Shown: positions 53,118 through 63,641 of the stretch, piece by piece
How positions within the stretch are numbered: position 1 is the stretch's first letter
How the letters are laid out: each line of letters starts with the position of its first letter
Translations under genes and position numbers: made by a program
Source of the DNA: Kineosporia sp. NBRC 101731
Lineage (GTDB): Bacteria; Actinomycetota; Actinomycetes; Actinomycetales; Kineosporiaceae
Direction of reading: 5' to 3'
NCBI RefSeq assembly: GCF_030269305.1
Contig: NZ_BSTC01000016.1
Span: forward strand, 62,001-126,000
Length of the DNA: 64,000 nucleotides
Notes under the pieces: generated by a model
Databases searched by the model: none
What the model was told of the DNA's origin: nothing
The model's input: the letters and a program-made list of their open reading frames with translations, nothing else

Positions 53118-54787
53118 GTCACCTGGAGGCTGTCCTGGTCGGACCGGTCCTCCCGGGGCGTCTCGATGGTGAACTGGGTGATCATCAGCTGCTGTAGTTC
53201 GCTGCCGAGGATTTCCAGGCTGCTGGCGGACGCCCGGGCCCGGGCCACCGCGCCCGCGGTGAGATCGGAGGTGGCTATGACGCAGTCGGACAGCATCCCG
53301 ATCATCGAGGAGGTTCCGACCGCTCCCTGGGCGGACATCGAGATGTCGGCGATGATCGACCTCTGACTGTCCACCGCCCCGGCCACCAGCCCCTGCTTGG
53401 AGTTGATCTGGGTGACGGTTTCCGTGATCTGCTCGATCGAGCCGGCCGCCGATGACACATCAGCCTGGATCGCCGCCACCCGGGTAGCGATGTCGCTGGT
53501 GGCGCTGCGGGTTTCCTCGGCCAGCGTCTTCACCTCGTTGGCGACGACGGCGAAGCCCTTGCCGAACTCGCCGGCCCGGGCGGCCTCGATGGTCGCGTTG
53601 AGGGCCAGCAGGTTGGTCTGCTGGGCCACCGAGTTGATCAGTTCGATCACGTTGCCGATCTCTTCGGACGAAGACCCCAGGCGCTGGATCTTCTCCTGGA
53701 CCACGGCGACACCACCGGTGGCCTCGGTCGCGGTCCGGGCGGCCTCGTCGGCGTTGCGGGAGATGTCGGCGATCGATCCGTTCATCTGCTCGGCCGCGGC
53801 GGCCACGGCCGCCACGATTCCGGCCACTTCGGAAGAGGCAGCCGTGACGGCCTGGGACTGGGCGGACGACTCGGCGGCCCCCTCCGCGACCTCGTCACTG
53901 ATCCGGCTCAGATGGGCCCCGTGCTCGGTGACCTGGCCGGCGGAGGCGTTGATCGTGCGCACGACGTCGTAGAGTTTGTCCAGGGCGCCGTCCAGATCGG
54001 CTCCCATCCGGCCAATTTCGTCCCGAGTGGTCATCTCGGTGCGATGGGTCAGGTCTCCCTGGGCGAGAGCGTGCGTCACGGTCTGGACCCGGCGGGCGGA
54101 ACGACGCACCATCCGGGCGACCAGCAGAGCCATGGTGAAGGCGGCGAGTTCGGTCACCAGCCAGAGGGCGATCACCTCCCAGCGATCGCGGCGGTGATCG
54201 GCCAGCAGCTGGTTCTGATCGGCGGCGGCCTGGCTGACCGTGGCGGCCCGGACGGTCGTGAGGCCGGTCAGCAGATTCTGCATCTGAGTCTCGCCCTCGC
54301 CGGTCAACAGCGAGAGAGCAGCTTCCGGGTCGGTGGTCAGCGCCGGCACCAGGGTGGAATCTCGCCAGGTGGTGTACGCGGTCCATAATTCGCTCAAAGT
54401 TGCTGAAGATGAGGAGCTTCCGTCAGAAGCAGCGTAGCTTGCGAGGGTTCGGGCAGCCGACTCGTCGAGCGAGCGGGCCTGGGCGATGGCCTGGGTCTGT
54501 GCGGCGCCGCTGGTTGCCTGGGCGAGAAGCAGGTCCGCCCGGGACTGAAGGACGTCGGCGCGCAGGTCGTCCACCGAGGTGAGGGGGACGATGTAACTGC
54601 GGCTGATCTGGGGAGCCGTGTCAGCCAGAAGCATGAGGGTCATCAGCACCGCGCCGCCACTGAAGATGGCGGCGACGACACGGACGCTGATGATTTTCTG
54701 GAACAGCGACAAGTTGGACAGGGGTTCCAGAAAACGCTGCGTCACTCCGAACCGGGGTGGCACCGTCTCTGCCTGAACGCTGACCAT
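53111..54787 (-). CDS. Methyl-accepting chemotaxis protein
   Basis: A 558-residue chemoreceptor. TM1 (about residues 28-50) and TM2 (about 208-230) flank a helical external domain of 150 residues, probably a four-helix bundle. A HAMP domain (about 230-285) and a long MA signalling coiled coil follow. The CheA/CheW-binding hairpin tip is seen in [47 protein letters not shown] 54787 has GGGAGA upstream; the frame extends to 55027 but that part is not convincing. The gene converges on the PYP-tal operon, and motility is expected in the organism. Confidence 0.9.
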   Translation of the reverse strand: MVSVQAETVPPRFGVTQRFLEPLSNLSLFQKIISVRVVAAIFSGGAVLMTLMLLADTAPQISRSYIVPLTSVDDLRADVLQSRADLLLAQATSGAAQTQAIAQARSLDESAARTLASYAASDGSSSSSATLSELWTAYTTWRDSTLVPALTTDPEAALSLLTGEGETQMQNLLTGLTTVRAATVSQAAADQNQLLADHRRDRWEVIALWLVTELAAFTMALLVARMVRRSARRVQTVTHALAQGDLTHRTEMTTRDEIGRMGADLDGALDKLYDVVRTINASAGQVTEHGAHLSRISDEVAEGAAESSAQSQAVTAASSEVAGIVAAVAAAAEQMNGSIADISRNADEAARTATEATGGVAVVQEKIQRLGSSSEEIGNVIELINSVAQQTNLLALNATIEAARAGEFGKGFAVVANEVKTLAEETRSATSDIATRVAAIQADVSSAAGSIEQITETVTQINSKQGLVAGAVDSQRSIIADISMSAQGAVGTSSMIGMLSDCVIATSDLTAGAVARARASASSLEILGSELQQLMITQFTIETPREDRSDQDSLQVTG

Positions 54788-55143
54788 CGAGGGTCTCCCA
54801 GAGTTGAAGTTCTTCACCACGACACCAGCGACCCAGGCGATGGTCGCTGCGATGCCCGGTGAAGGTACCCGGGCCATCCGTGGTGATCTTCGACCACCGT
54901 CCTGCGCAGTTGAGTCCGGACGATGGGCGAGCTTTCGGCCTTCGGGGGGTAGATCTCGCTCGACCCCGCAACCGCACTTTGCTGTCGGTCGACCGAGCCA
55001 CCGCGACTCGTCCGTGGCCCGGGTCACATTCTGATGGGCTCGCTGAGAAACCCCCGGGTAACGACCACTGTCGCTCCTCGTAACTATCGAGCGATAGCTA
55101 ATAGACCCACACCGTCCAGCCGTCCCGAGAAAGCACAGGCCCC
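54788..55143. other. Divergent intergenic region between MCP and binding-protein genes
   Basis: 356 bp without a supported gene. The MCP frame stays open to 55027 but lacks a good start beyond 54787. Contains the CTAT-N6-ATAG inverted repeat at 55084-55097 and should hold the promoters of the MCP gene and of the transport operon. No other structured signal was recognised. Confidence 0.5.
55084..55097. promoter_or_regulatory. CTAT-N6-ATAG inverted repeat upstream of the transport operon
   Basis: CTATCGAGCGATAG is a perfect 6-2-6 inverted repeat. The outer CTAT-N6-ATAG agrees with the core of the corynebacterial AmtR box, the target of a TetR-type nitrogen regulator. It lies 47-60 bases before the binding-protein gene of an operon with amidohydrolases. 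The TetR gene at 62975-63589 is a possible owner. TAAT-like sequence 3' of it may be the -10. Confidence 0.5.
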
Positions 55144-56721
55144 ATGCCTCATCGGATGCGCTTCACCGCTCTCACCGCAGGCCTCGCGGTCACTGCCCTG
55201 GCCCTGACCGCCTGCTCCGGAAGCACCCCGGGCACGACCAGCACCGGTAGCTCGGACACCACACTCAACCTCGCCTTCCTCGGCGCGATCTCCACGCCCG
55301 ACCCGGACTCGGCCTACGACGGCTACGAGCTCAACCTCGTGAACAGTGCCTACGAGGGCCTGCTCGACTACCAGCCCGGTCAGGCCGAACCGAAGCTCGT
55401 AGGCCGGCTCGCCACCGCATGGCAGGCCAACGACGACAACACCGAGTTCACCTTCACCCTGCGCGAGGGCGTCACCTTCCACGACGGCACCCCCTTCAAC
55501 GCCGACGCGGTCAAGGCCAGCTTCGACCGCCGCGTCGACGTCGACGCCGGCCCCGCCTACATGGTCAAGGGCGTGAAAGACGTCACGACCGACGGCGACT
55601 ACCAGGTCACCGTCACGCTGAAGAGCGCCAACTCGAGTTTCCTCGACCTGCTCGCCTCACCGTTCGGGCCGAAGATGATCAGCCCGACCGCGCTGAAGGA
55701 GCACCCGTGGAAGGGTGAGGACGACAATTGGTTCGCCACCAACGACGCGGGCACCGGGCCGTACACGTACACCGGTTTCGACCCGGGCGTCTCGTACGAC
55801 CTGAAGACCTACGCCCAGTACTGGGGTGACGAACCCGGTTACCAGGACGTCCACTTCGATGTCGTCTCGAACATGTCGACCGTGCAGCTCCAGCTCAAGA
55901 AGGGCGAGGTGGACGGGCTGATCGGGTACACCGACAGCTCCTCCTTCAGCTCGCTGAAGAAGGTCGAGAACCTCAAGACCTACGCCTTCCCGAGCATGCA
56001 GACACCCACGCTGTTCGTGAACCCGAAGAGCCCCGAACTCGGCGACGACACCACCCGCAAGCAGTTCGTCGGCGGCATCGACTTCCCCGAACTGGCGAAG
56101 CTGGCGCTCGGCGACACCGGAACCTCCACCACTCAGGTCTTCCCGCAGAACCTGCTGCCGGAGGCCGTGAACCAGCAGAAGATCAGTTACGACGAGGGTG
56201 CGCTCGCCGATCTGGCCGGTGGTGCTCTCCAGGACAGGACGATCTCGTGCGGGTACGCCGAGAGCAGCTCGTCCGGCCAGGCGCTGTGCGACAACCTGAC
56301 GGCGATGCTGAACCAGGCCGGGGTGAAGGCCGACAGCACGGGATACGCGGCCGGCACTTACTACTCGGGCCTGGCCAAGGGCGCCGACGCCCCTGACGTC
56401 ACGTTCTTCTCCGGCTTCCCCGACACCGCCAGCCCGGACGCCTGGGGCACCGTCTTCTACACACCCGACGGCGGACTCGATCTCTTCGGGGCAAGTGTTC
56501 CCGGCCTGGCCGACAAGCTGGCGCAGGCCGCGACGAAGGACGACGATGCCCTGTACGGCGACGCCGCGAGCATGGTCAGTGAGTCGGCCTACTGGTACTC
56601 GGTGGCGAACAGCCTGGGCACGGCCGTCTTCCAGAAAGACGTCACCGGCGTCGAGGAGTCCTGGAACCCGGTCATCACCGGTGTGCTGCAGCTGGCGCAC
56701 CTGAGCCCGTCGGGAGACTGA
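55144..56721 (+). CDS. ABC transporter substrate-binding lipoprotein (SBP family 5)
   Basis: A 525-residue family 5 solute-binding protein (dipeptide/nickel type). The signal ends with LALTAC, lipidation Cys24. Seen: [60 protein letters not shown], the family signature, and [13 protein letters not shown]. The pattern late in the protein ([27 protein letters not shown]) is family-typical. It is the first gene of an operon with a double ATPase, two permeases and two amidohydrolases; the substrate may be a small amide or ureido compound rather than a peptide. An ATG at 55156 is an alternative start. Confidence 0.92.
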   Translation: MPHRMRFTALTAGLAVTALALTACSGSTPGTTSTGSSDTTLNLAFLGAISTPDPDSAYDGYELNLVNSAYEGLLDYQPGQAEPKLVGRLATAWQANDDNTEFTFTLREGVTFHDGTPFNADAVKASFDRRVDVDAGPAYMVKGVKDVTTDGDYQVTVTLKSANSSFLDLLASPFGPKMISPTALKEHPWKGEDDNWFATNDAGTGPYTYTGFDPGVSYDLKTYAQYWGDEPGYQDVHFDVVSNMSTVQLQLKKGEVDGLIGYTDSSSFSSLKKVENLKTYAFPSMQTPTLFVNPKSPELGDDTTRKQFVGGIDFPELAKLALGDTGTSTTQVFPQNLLPEAVNQQKISYDEGALADLAGGALQDRTISCGYAESSSSGQALCDNLTAMLNQAGVKADSTGYAAGTYYSGLAKGADAPDVTFFSGFPDTASPDAWGTVFYTPDGGLDLFGASVPGLADKLAQAATKDDDALYGDAASMVSESAYWYSVANSLGTAVFQKDVTGVEESWNPVITGVLQLAHLSPSGD

Positions 56722-56722
56722 C

Positions 56723-58378
56723 ATGACCGCCGCTTTGTCCGTCGCCAACCTCAGCGTCCACTACACCCGCACGACCGCGGTCGACGACGTCTCCTTCACC
56801 ATCGAGCCGGGGCAATGCCTCGGCCTGGTAGGGGAGTCCGGCTCCGGGAAGAGCACCATCGGGCTCGCGGTGCAGGGGCTTCTGACGGACCTGCGCGGCG
56901 TCACCACCCACGGCACGGTGACCGTCGCGGGCACCTCGCTCGACCCGTCGAAGGAGACGGGCTGGCGGGGCGTCCGCGGTCACCGGGTCACCACCGTCTT
57001 CCAGGACCCGATGTCGTCGCTCGACCCGACCATGACGATCGGGCGGCTGCTCGGCCTGGTCACCGGGAGCACGGCGGAGAGCACGCGGTGGCTGGAAGAG
57101 GTGGAGATCCGCGAACCAGCCACCGTGCTGCGCAGTTACCCGCATCAGCTCTCGGGCGGTATGCGTCAGCGCGTGATGATCGCCCTCGCCCTGGCCCGGC
57201 GTCCTTCCCTGCTGATTGCGGACGAGCCGACCACCGCTCTCGATGTCAGCGTCCAGGCACAGATTCTCAAGCTGCTGAGTCGGGAGCGCGAACAGCTCGG
57301 CTGCGCAGTCCTGTTCATCACGCACGATCTGGGCGTCGCCCGGGCCGTCGGTGACGAGGTGGCCGTGCTCCGGAACGGGAAGATCGTCGAGCACGGCAAC
57401 ACCGCCGACACACTGGAGAAGCCGCAGAACCCCTACACGCAGCGGCTGGTCGCCTCGCGGCTCACCCTGCATTCCGATCGGGGACGCCCGGTGGGGCTTC
57501 CCGAGGCCACGGTCGTCGCGTCGATGGCCGAGGCCCGCGGGATCCAGGACGCGGATCTGGAACGTCAGTGGGCCGAGGGCAGTTTGCGGTGGAGCGACTT
57601 CGGGGCCGAGGCCGAGGGTGGCCCGCGTTCGAGCGCACCGGCCCTCGAGCTGGCCAAGGTGAAGAAGTCCTTCTCCACCGGAGGCTTCGGCCGGCGTCAC
57701 CGCAAAGACGTGCTGCACGACGTGAACCTCCGGGTGGGGACGCGCGAGAGCGTCGCCCTGGTGGGGGAGAGCGGTTCGGGGAAGTCGACGATCCTGCGGA
57801 TCGCGGCCGGCCTCGAGCAGCCCGACACCGGGGACGTCGTGGTCGACCGGCGTCGTGGGGAGGGGGTTCAGGTCATCTTTCAGGACGCGGGTGCCTCCCT
57901 GACCCCGTGGCTCACCGTTCGCTCGCTACTGATGGAACGACTCGGGAATACCGTCACCGGAGCCGGTCTCGACCGGTCTCAGCGTGAGGCACACCTGCGG
58001 ACGGCGCTGGAACGCGTGGCTCTGCCGGCCTCGGTGCTCGACGCGAAACCGGCCGAACTCTCGGGTGGTCAGCGGCAGCGCGTCGCGATCGCCCGGGCCG
58101 TGGTGGTGCCCCCGTCGCTGCTGCTGTGTGACGAGCCGACCAGCGCGCTCGATGTCAGCGTGGCCTGCTCGGTACTCAACCTGCTCAACCTTCTGCGTCA
58201 TGACCTGGGACTGCCCATGCTCTTCGTCACCCACGACCTGGCGGCGGCCCGGGTGATCGCCGACCGCGTTGTCGTGATCAGTCAGGGCGCGATCGTCGAG
58301 AGCGTCCCCGCGGACGACCTCGGCGCCGCCATCACCAGCGAGTACGGTCGGAGGTTGCTGCATGCCGTCCTCCACTGA
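56723..58378 (+). CDS. ABC transporter, two fused ATP-binding domains
   Basis: A 551-residue protein with two complete ATPase units. Domain 1 has [43 protein letters not shown]. Domain 2 has the same Walker [35 protein letters not shown]. It is the fused equivalent of DppD plus DppF. It starts one base after the binding-protein stop and overlaps the next permease by 17 bp, indicating tight coupling. Imports the substrate of the adjacent binding protein. Confidence 0.93.
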   Translation: MTAALSVANLSVHYTRTTAVDDVSFTIEPGQCLGLVGESGSGKSTIGLAVQGLLTDLRGVTTHGTVTVAGTSLDPSKETGWRGVRGHRVTTVFQDPMSSLDPTMTIGRLLGLVTGSTAESTRWLEEVEIREPATVLRSYPHQLSGGMRQRVMIALALARRPSLLIADEPTTALDVSVQAQILKLLSREREQLGCAVLFITHDLGVARAVGDEVAVLRNGKIVEHGNTADTLEKPQNPYTQRLVASRLTLHSDRGRPVGLPEATVVASMAEARGIQDADLERQWAEGSLRWSDFGAEAEGGPRSSAPALELAKVKKSFSTGGFGRRHRKDVLHDVNLRVGTRESVALVGESGSGKSTILRIAAGLEQPDTGDVVVDRRRGEGVQVIFQDAGASLTPWLTVRSLLMERLGNTVTGAGLDRSQREAHLRTALERVALPASVLDAKPAELSGGQRQRVAIARAVVVPPSLLLCDEPTSALDVSVACSVLNLLNLLRHDLGLPMLFVTHDLAAARVIADRVVVISQGAIVESVPADDLGAAITSEYGRRLLHAVLH

Positions 58379-59243
58379 GACCGACGCCTCCGGGACCGCG
58401 GCGAACACCTCGTCCTCGGCCGGTGCGCCGCGGGCCCGCCGGAAGACGACCCCGGAGACCGTGGCTCTGGCCGCCCTCGTGATCGTCGTCCTGCTGGCCC
58501 TTCTCGGCCCGCTGCTCTCGCCCTACGCGACCGACGTACCCTCCGGAACCCCCTATCTGGAGCCGTTCTCGGGCGGGCACTGGCTCGGTACCGACAACCT
58601 CGGCTTCGACGTGCTCACCCGGGTGCTGGCCGGGACGCGCATCAGTCTGTTCGCGGCGCTCGTCGTGACCGGGGGCAGTGCGCTGTTGGGCCTGCTCATC
58701 GGCGCCGTCGCCGGTTTTGTCGGTGGCTGGGTGGATAGTCTCCTCATGCGGATCACCGACCTGTTCCTGGCCTTCCCGGCCACGATCGTGGCGATGGCCA
58801 TCGTGGCGGCTCTCGGGCCCAGTCTGCGCAGCTCGATGATCGGCATCGCGATCGTCTGGTGGCCGCTGTACGCCCGCATCGCCCGTGGCGAGATCCGTCG
58901 TGCCGCAACCAGTCTGCACGTCGAGGCAGCGCGGATGAGTGGCACGCACGGCACCCGGCTGATGGTGCGGCACACGGTTCCCACCGTGCTGCCGACCGTG
59001 CTCGTCACCGCCAGCCTCGACATCGGCGGTGTCATCATGACGCTCGCGGCCCTGGCCTTCATCGGGCTGGGTTCACCGGCTCCCTCGCCGGAGCTGGGGC
59101 TGATGGCCGGCGCCGGCCTGCAGTACCTGCTCGACTCCTGGTGGATCCCGGTGTTCCCGGCGGTCGCGGTGGGCCTCCTGTCGTTGATCTTCAACTATCT
59201 CGGTGACGGGCTGCGGTCGGTTCTACGGGCGAGAGGGGCCTGA
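58362..59243 (+). CDS. ABC transporter permease, DppC type
   Basis: A 293-residue inner-membrane permease of the BPD family with about six segments. The N-terminal LGTDNLGFDVLTRVLAGTRISLFAALVV and the EAA loop EAARMSGTHGTRLMVRHTVPTVLPTVLV are the DppC pattern. The start overlaps the ATPase stop and has GGAGG upstream. Partners with the following DppB-type protein; in most such operons the DppB gene comes first, so the order is inverted here. Confidence 0.9.
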   Translation: MPSSTETDASGTAANTSSSAGAPRARRKTTPETVALAALVIVVLLALLGPLLSPYATDVPSGTPYLEPFSGGHWLGTDNLGFDVLTRVLAGTRISLFAALVVTGGSALLGLLIGAVAGFVGGWVDSLLMRITDLFLAFPATIVAMAIVAALGPSLRSSMIGIAIVWWPLYARIARGEIRRAATSLHVEAARMSGTHGTRLMVRHTVPTVLPTVLVTASLDIGGVIMTLAALAFIGLGSPAPSPELGLMAGAGLQYLLDSWWIPVFPAVAVGLLSLIFNYLGDGLRSVLRARGA

Positions 59244-59245
59244 TC

Positions 59246-60241
59246 ATGCTGCGTTTCACCGTGAGCCGGATCGGTTCGCTGGTGGTCGTGCTGTTCGCGC
59301 TGTCGGTCCTGATCTTCGTGGTCAGCCGGTTCGGCGGCGGAGACCCGGTGCACGCCTACGTCGGGGCCAACGCTTCACCCGACGCGATCGCGGCGGCCCG
59401 CGTCCGGCTCGGTCTCGACCAGCCCGTCGTGGTGCAGTACTGGGACTACCTGACCCGGCTGCTGCAGGGCGATCTCGGGCTCAGCCTGAGCACGAAACGT
59501 CCGGTGGCCGACGAGCTCGGCGGGCGTCTGCCGGCCACGCTCGAACTGGCCGTCGCCACGGTGCTCCTGTCGATCGTCATCGGTCTGGTGCTGGCCCGCG
59601 CCACTTCGCTGCGCGGACGGGCCGGGGGCGTCATCCGGTTCGTGCTCTTCAGCGCGGCCAGCGCTCCGGCGTTCCTCATCGCCACCGGTGGTCTGCTGCT
59701 GTTCTTCGGGCAGCTGGGCTGGCTGCCGGTCGCGGGCCGCACGTCGTACGGGGCGAGCAGCGGGCTGAGCGGCTTCTTCGTGCTCGACGGGCTGCTCACC
59801 GGCAACATCCCGTACGCCTTCGACGCGCTGAAACATCTGATCCTGCCGGCCACCGCGGCCAGTCTGGGGCCGGGCGTCGCCCTGGCCCGGGTGCTGGCCG
59901 ACGGTCTCGACACCAGCCTGCGCTCCGGTTATGCCCGCACCGCAAGGTCTCTGGGTGAGACCGAGTCACAGCTGCTGCGGCGGCACGGGCTGCGCAACGC
60001 GGCCGGCCCGGCCCTGAGCCTGCTCGGTGTGCAGATCGGGATGATGCTCTCCAGCCTGGTGGTGGTCGAGCAGATCTTCTCCTGGAACGGGCTGGGTCAG
60101 TACCTGGTCACGGCCATCAATGCCGCCGACACCAACTCCGTCGCCACGATCAGCCTGCTGCTGGGCGCGGTGTACGTCGTGGTCAACACGCTCGTCGACC
60201 TGGGGCTCGCGGTGCTCGATCCGCGTGTGCGCCTCAGCTGA
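59246..60241 (+). CDS. ABC transporter permease, DppB type
   Basis: A 331-residue permease with about six segments. FTVSRIGSLVVVLFALSVLIFVVSRFGGGDP and RLGLDQPVVVQYWDYLTRLLQGDLGLSLSTKRPV are the typical DppB start; ARTARSLGETESQLLRRHGLRNAAGPALSLLGVQIGMMLSSLVVVEQIFSWNGLGQYL covers the EAA loop and last segments. It starts two bases after the DppC-type gene. Confidence 0.91.
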   Translation: MLRFTVSRIGSLVVVLFALSVLIFVVSRFGGGDPVHAYVGANASPDAIAAARVRLGLDQPVVVQYWDYLTRLLQGDLGLSLSTKRPVADELGGRLPATLELAVATVLLSIVIGLVLARATSLRGRAGGVIRFVLFSAASAPAFLIATGGLLLFFGQLGWLPVAGRTSYGASSGLSGFFVLDGLLTGNIPYAFDALKHLILPATAASLGPGVALARVLADGLDTSLRSGYARTARSLGETESQLLRRHGLRNAAGPALSLLGVQIGMMLSSLVVVEQIFSWNGLGQYLVTAINAADTNSVATISLLLGAVYVVVNTLVDLGLAVLDPRVRLS

Positions 60242-60253
60242 GAAAGGAAACCC

Positions 60254-60916
60254 GTGTCAGACAATCCGCTTCAGGTGACCGACTGGACACCGTCCGACGA
60301 GCTGCGGCCCGTGGGCAACACCGTGCTCGTGGTGGTCGACATTCAGGGCGGTGGTCTCGAGAACCCCTACCCGGGCAACAACCCGGCGCTGACCTACATG
60401 CCGGGTCGTGAGGTGCGCAACCCGAAGGCCGTCGAGCTGGTCACCGCGTTCCGGGCCCGGCAGGTGCCGGTGATCTTCATCCAGGAGGTGCACAAGCCGA
60501 GCCTGATCGACATCGGGCGCGAGCTGGACGGTTCCGAGGGGCCGCACTGCATCGAGGGTGAGCAGCGCACGGAGTTGCACCCGGGCCTGGAGCCACGTCC
60601 GGAGGAGTACCTGATCCGCAAGCGCCGCTACTCGGCCTTCTTCGGCACCGAACTCGACCTGCTGCTGCGCGGGTACAAGGCCGAGACGGTGATTCTCATC
60701 GGTGGCATGACCGACGTCTGCATCCACTACACGGCGGTCGACGCGCACCAGCTCGACTACCACTTCCGCACGGTCAGCGACCTCGTCGTCGGCTCGGGCC
60801 AGGAACTGCACGACGCCGCGCTGCGCGCCATGAAGTACCTGCAGCGCGACTCGCTCGTGAGCAGCACCGCGGTCTACGACTGGCTGGAGACCGTCTCGAT
60901 CAAGGAGACCGCATGA
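60254..60916 (+). CDS. Isochorismatase-family amidohydrolase (paralogue 1)
   Basis: A 220-residue cysteine hydrolase. The catalytic triad is visible as Asp in VLVVVDIQGGGLE, Lys in LIRKRRYSAFFGTELD and Cys in GGMTDVCIHYTAVDAH. The family includes N-carbamoylsarcosine amidase, biuret hydrolase, nicotinamidase and ureidoacrylate hydrolase. Linked to an importer, it likely cleaves the imported amide or ureido compound, releasing nitrogen. GTG start with AAAGGA upstream. It overlaps the next, paralogous gene by ATGA. Confidence 0.87.
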   Translation: MSDNPLQVTDWTPSDELRPVGNTVLVVVDIQGGGLENPYPGNNPALTYMPGREVRNPKAVELVTAFRARQVPVIFIQEVHKPSLIDIGRELDGSEGPHCIEGEQRTELHPGLEPRPEEYLIRKRRYSAFFGTELDLLLRGYKAETVILIGGMTDVCIHYTAVDAHQLDYHFRTVSDLVVGSGQELHDAALRAMKYLQRDSLVSSTAVYDWLETVSIKETA

Positions 60917-61494
60917 ACATCAGTGGCAAGACCGCCCTCGTCGTCGTCGACTTCCAGGGCGGTGACCTCTCCGGTCCGCAGGCCGCCTACGGCCTTGGCC
61001 AGTTGGAGAAGGCCCAGGCGATGGTCGCCGAGTGCCGGGCCCAGGGCGTGCCTGTGGTCTGGATCCAGGAGGTGCACAAGCCCCACCTCACCGACATCGG
61101 CCGCGAGCTCGACGGTTCCGAGGGTCCGCACTGCATCGAGGGAAACCCCGGTACCGAGATCGCGACCGGCCTGGGGCCGGTGGGCGAGGAGTTCCACATC
61201 CGCAAGCGGCGCTACTCCGCCTTCTTCGCCACCGAGCTCGACATCGTGCTGAAGTCGTACGGCGTCGAAAACCTCATTCTCATCGGTGGCTTCACCGACA
61301 TTTGTATCCTGTACACCTCGGTCGACGCGCACCAGCGCGACTTCTTCATCCGGGTCGCCACCGACCTGACCTCCGGCTCGAGCATCCAGGCCCACGACGA
61401 CGCCCTGAAAATGATCAACTATCTGCAGCGTGATGCCCTGGTCACCTCCGACGAGGTCATGGGCTGGCTGGCAGAGCCGGCACCAGCGGTGTGA
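60913..61494 (+). CDS. Isochorismatase-family amidohydrolase (paralogue 2)
   Basis: A 193-residue paralogue of the preceding gene with the same triad: Asp in ALVVVDFQGGDLS, Lys in HIRKRRYSAFFATELD, Cys in GGFTDICILYTSVDAH. Long identical blocks (IQEVHKPxLxDIGRELDGSEGPHCIEG) show a recent tandem duplication. Paralogue 2 lacks the first 20 residues of paralogue 1. The two may form a heteromer or act on sequential intermediates. Followed by a 227-bp gap before an MFS gene. Confidence 0.87.
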   Translation: MNISGKTALVVVDFQGGDLSGPQAAYGLGQLEKAQAMVAECRAQGVPVVWIQEVHKPHLTDIGRELDGSEGPHCIEGNPGTEIATGLGPVGEEFHIRKRRYSAFFATELDIVLKSYGVENLILIGGFTDICILYTSVDAHQRDFFIRVATDLTSGSSIQAHDDALKMINYLQRDALVTSDEVMGWLAEPAPAV

Positions 61495-61721
61495 GGCGTG
61501 GGTGGGGTGGTGGTCCTGGTGGTCCCCGGGGCGGTGGGGGCACCTCCCGGACCTCAGATACCGGGGGATCACCTGATCACGAACCAGGGAGGGATCGGCA
61601 CACGGGCGAACGTTCATGGCGTCGGCACCGGGTGGGGCCGTTGGTGGTCCGGAACGGGGGTCTTTCGGACCTGGGATCGGCCTGCTCAGGGCAAGGGTAA
61701 TATCCCTGGGGTGAGAGCACA

Positions 61722-62939
61722 GTGAGCCGTCAACCGGTGAGACCGCCTGGCCTGTACGGGCTCCCGGTCTCGTTCTGGGCGCTCTGGGCGGTCACCCTGG
61801 TGCTGTCGGTCGGGCACTTCGTCGCCCCGCTGATGTCGGCCTGGCTCAGCCGCGACCGAGGTCTGGATGCGGCGACGATCGGGTTGGTCGTGGCCGCCTT
61901 CGGGGGTGGTGGCATCGTGGCCAGTCTGTGCGGTGGCTACCTGGCCGACCGGTTCGGTGGCGTACGGGTGGTGGTCGTCGGGCAGCTCGCGTCGGCGGGG
62001 TTGCTGGTGGCGCTCGCCCAGCCGGTCTCGATGGGGACACTGGCCGGGTTGTTGTTCGCTTACGGGGCCATGTCGCTGTTGCCGGGACCGGCGCTCAGTT
62101 CACTCATCGGCCGGCTGGTTCCTCCGGCTCTGCGGGAACGGGCCTACTCCCTGCGGATGTGGGCGATCAACTGTGGCTACGCGATCGGCCCGGCCTTTGC
62201 CGGCTGGCTGTCGACGTACTCGTTCGCGCTGGTCTTCTACCTGGAGGCCGTGCTGCTGCTGGTGGTGCTGCTCGTGATGGTGCCGTTGCTGCGCTCGACC
62301 ACGCCCCCCTCGGTGGCGATGCCGACCCTGCTCCATGCCATCGCGAAAGTTCGCCACGACGGTGTGCTCTGGGTGTTCACCGCGATCATGACGCTCTACC
62401 TGACCGTGTACCTGCAGGGCACGGCCACCCTGCCGATCGTCATGACCGACGACGGCTTCTCCGTACCGGCCTACAGCACCCTGCTCACGATCAACGGGGC
62501 GCTGCTGTGCCTGTTGCAGATCCCGATGATCCGGGTGGTGGAGCGTCTGCCGAAGACCCTGGTGATGAGTGGCGGGCTGGCCCTGACGGCCGTCGGTTAC
62601 CTGGTGCAGGTCTTCGCGACGCAGTGGTGGCACTGGGCCCTGGCGGTCGTGCTCTGGACCGTCGGAGAACTGGGCATCTTCCCGGTCGCCTCGACGGTGA
62701 TCGCCGACATCGCCCCTCACTCGCTGGAGGCCACGTACCAGGGCATCCACGGCCTCAGCTGGCCGGTGGGACGCGTGCTGGCAGCCGGACTCGGTGGGCT
62801 GGCGCTGGCCCGGTTCGGCGCGGCGAGTCTCTGGTGGGTCTGCGTCGTGGCCCTGTGTCTCACAGCGCTGGCGTTGCTGATGAGTCGCCGGGCCCGCGAG
62901 AAGCGCGAGACCGTCGGCAGGGCAGCAGCAATCGGTTAG
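61722..62939 (+). CDS. MFS transporter
   Basis: A 405-residue, 12-segment major facilitator of the drug:H+ antiporter type. GGYLADRFGGVRVVVVGQLAS matches the loop 2-3 signature, and the region LLPGPALSSLIGRLVPPALRERAYSLRMWAINCGYAIGPAFAGWL is the usual motif C stretch. Start GTG 61722. The 227-bp region upstream shows no clear terminator for the amidohydrolase operon and holds its own promoter presumably. It converges on the TetR gene 35 bp away. Confidence 0.85.
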   Translation: MSRQPVRPPGLYGLPVSFWALWAVTLVLSVGHFVAPLMSAWLSRDRGLDAATIGLVVAAFGGGGIVASLCGGYLADRFGGVRVVVVGQLASAGLLVALAQPVSMGTLAGLLFAYGAMSLLPGPALSSLIGRLVPPALRERAYSLRMWAINCGYAIGPAFAGWLSTYSFALVFYLEAVLLLVVLLVMVPLLRSTTPPSVAMPTLLHAIAKVRHDGVLWVFTAIMTLYLTVYLQGTATLPIVMTDDGFSVPAYSTLLTINGALLCLLQIPMIRVVERLPKTLVMSGGLALTAVGYLVQVFATQWWHWALAVVLWTVGELGIFPVASTVIADIAPHSLEATYQGIHGLSWPVGRVLAAGLGGLALARFGAASLWWVCVVALCLTALALLMSRRAREKRETVGRAAAIG

Positions 62940-62974
62940 CCATTCAGCTTGGTGCGGAGGTCGGGCCCCAAGAG

Positions 62975-63589
62975 CTACCGGACGATGGCCAGCGCGGCGT
63001 CGCGGACGGCGGGGGCCAGGCGGTCGGCGTCGAGGTCGGGGTCGTGCACCCGACGCAGGATGATGCCCTCGACCAGGCTGAAGACCACTTCGGTCAGGGT
63101 CTCGAGATCGGTTTCCGTGCGGCCGTTCTCGGTCAGTGCCTCGCCGACCAGGGTGCGGTAGACCAGGAACAGCTCGTGTGAGTGGGCCGCCATCCCGGCG
63201 GCCAGGCCCTCGCGGCGCACCTCCGGGAGGTAGCCGAGCAGGGCGACGTTCCAGGAGCCTTCGCAGAGCATGCGCACGTCGAACTCCACGAGGCGGCCCA
63301 GCCGGTCGCCGGCCGTCAGGGTCTCGTCGGCGTGCATGGCCTGGAAGCGCTCCACGGTGGGGCGGAACGTCTGAAGTTCCACCTCGATGAGGATGTCGGC
63401 CTTCACCGCGAAATGTGAGTACAACGAGGGCTGCTTGATGCCCACGCGGTCGGCGATGTCGCGCGTGGTGGTGGCGGCGTAGCCGCGGGTGCTGAAGAGC
63501 TCGGTCGCGGCCTCGACGATGCGCTGGCGGGCCGAACTGCGGGGGTGGCTCTCGGACCGCGCGGCCGGGGCGTCCACGGTCTCGGACAT
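62975..63589 (-). CDS. TetR-family transcriptional regulator
   Basis: A 204-residue repressor-type regulator. The helix-turn-helix is RQRIVEAATELFSTRGYAATTTRDIADRVGIKQPSLYSHFAVKADIL (about 20-65); the C-terminal ligand domain shows no family motif. It is a candidate to bind the CTAT-N6-ATAG site upstream of the ABC/amidohydrolase operon 8 kb away, or to regulate the adjacent MFS gene. Neither link is proved by the sequence. Confidence 0.86.
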   Translation of the reverse strand: MSETVDAPAARSESHPRSSARQRIVEAATELFSTRGYAATTTRDIADRVGIKQPSLYSHFAVKADILIEVELQTFRPTVERFQAMHADETLTAGDRLGRLVEFDVRMLCEGSWNVALLGYLPEVRREGLAAGMAAHSHELFLVYRTLVGEALTENGRTETDLETLTEVVFSLVEGIILRRVHDPDLDADRLAPAVRDAALAIVR

Positions 63590-63641
63590 TCACCCAGTCT
63601 GCCCTGTACGGAGTCCGAAATCCAGTGTCGGTGCTACGGAA

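Noticed and set aside
53895-54388. ORFs on both strands inside the MCP gene
   Set aside because: Frame shadows of the chemoreceptor, which shows TM, HAMP and MA domains in one frame.
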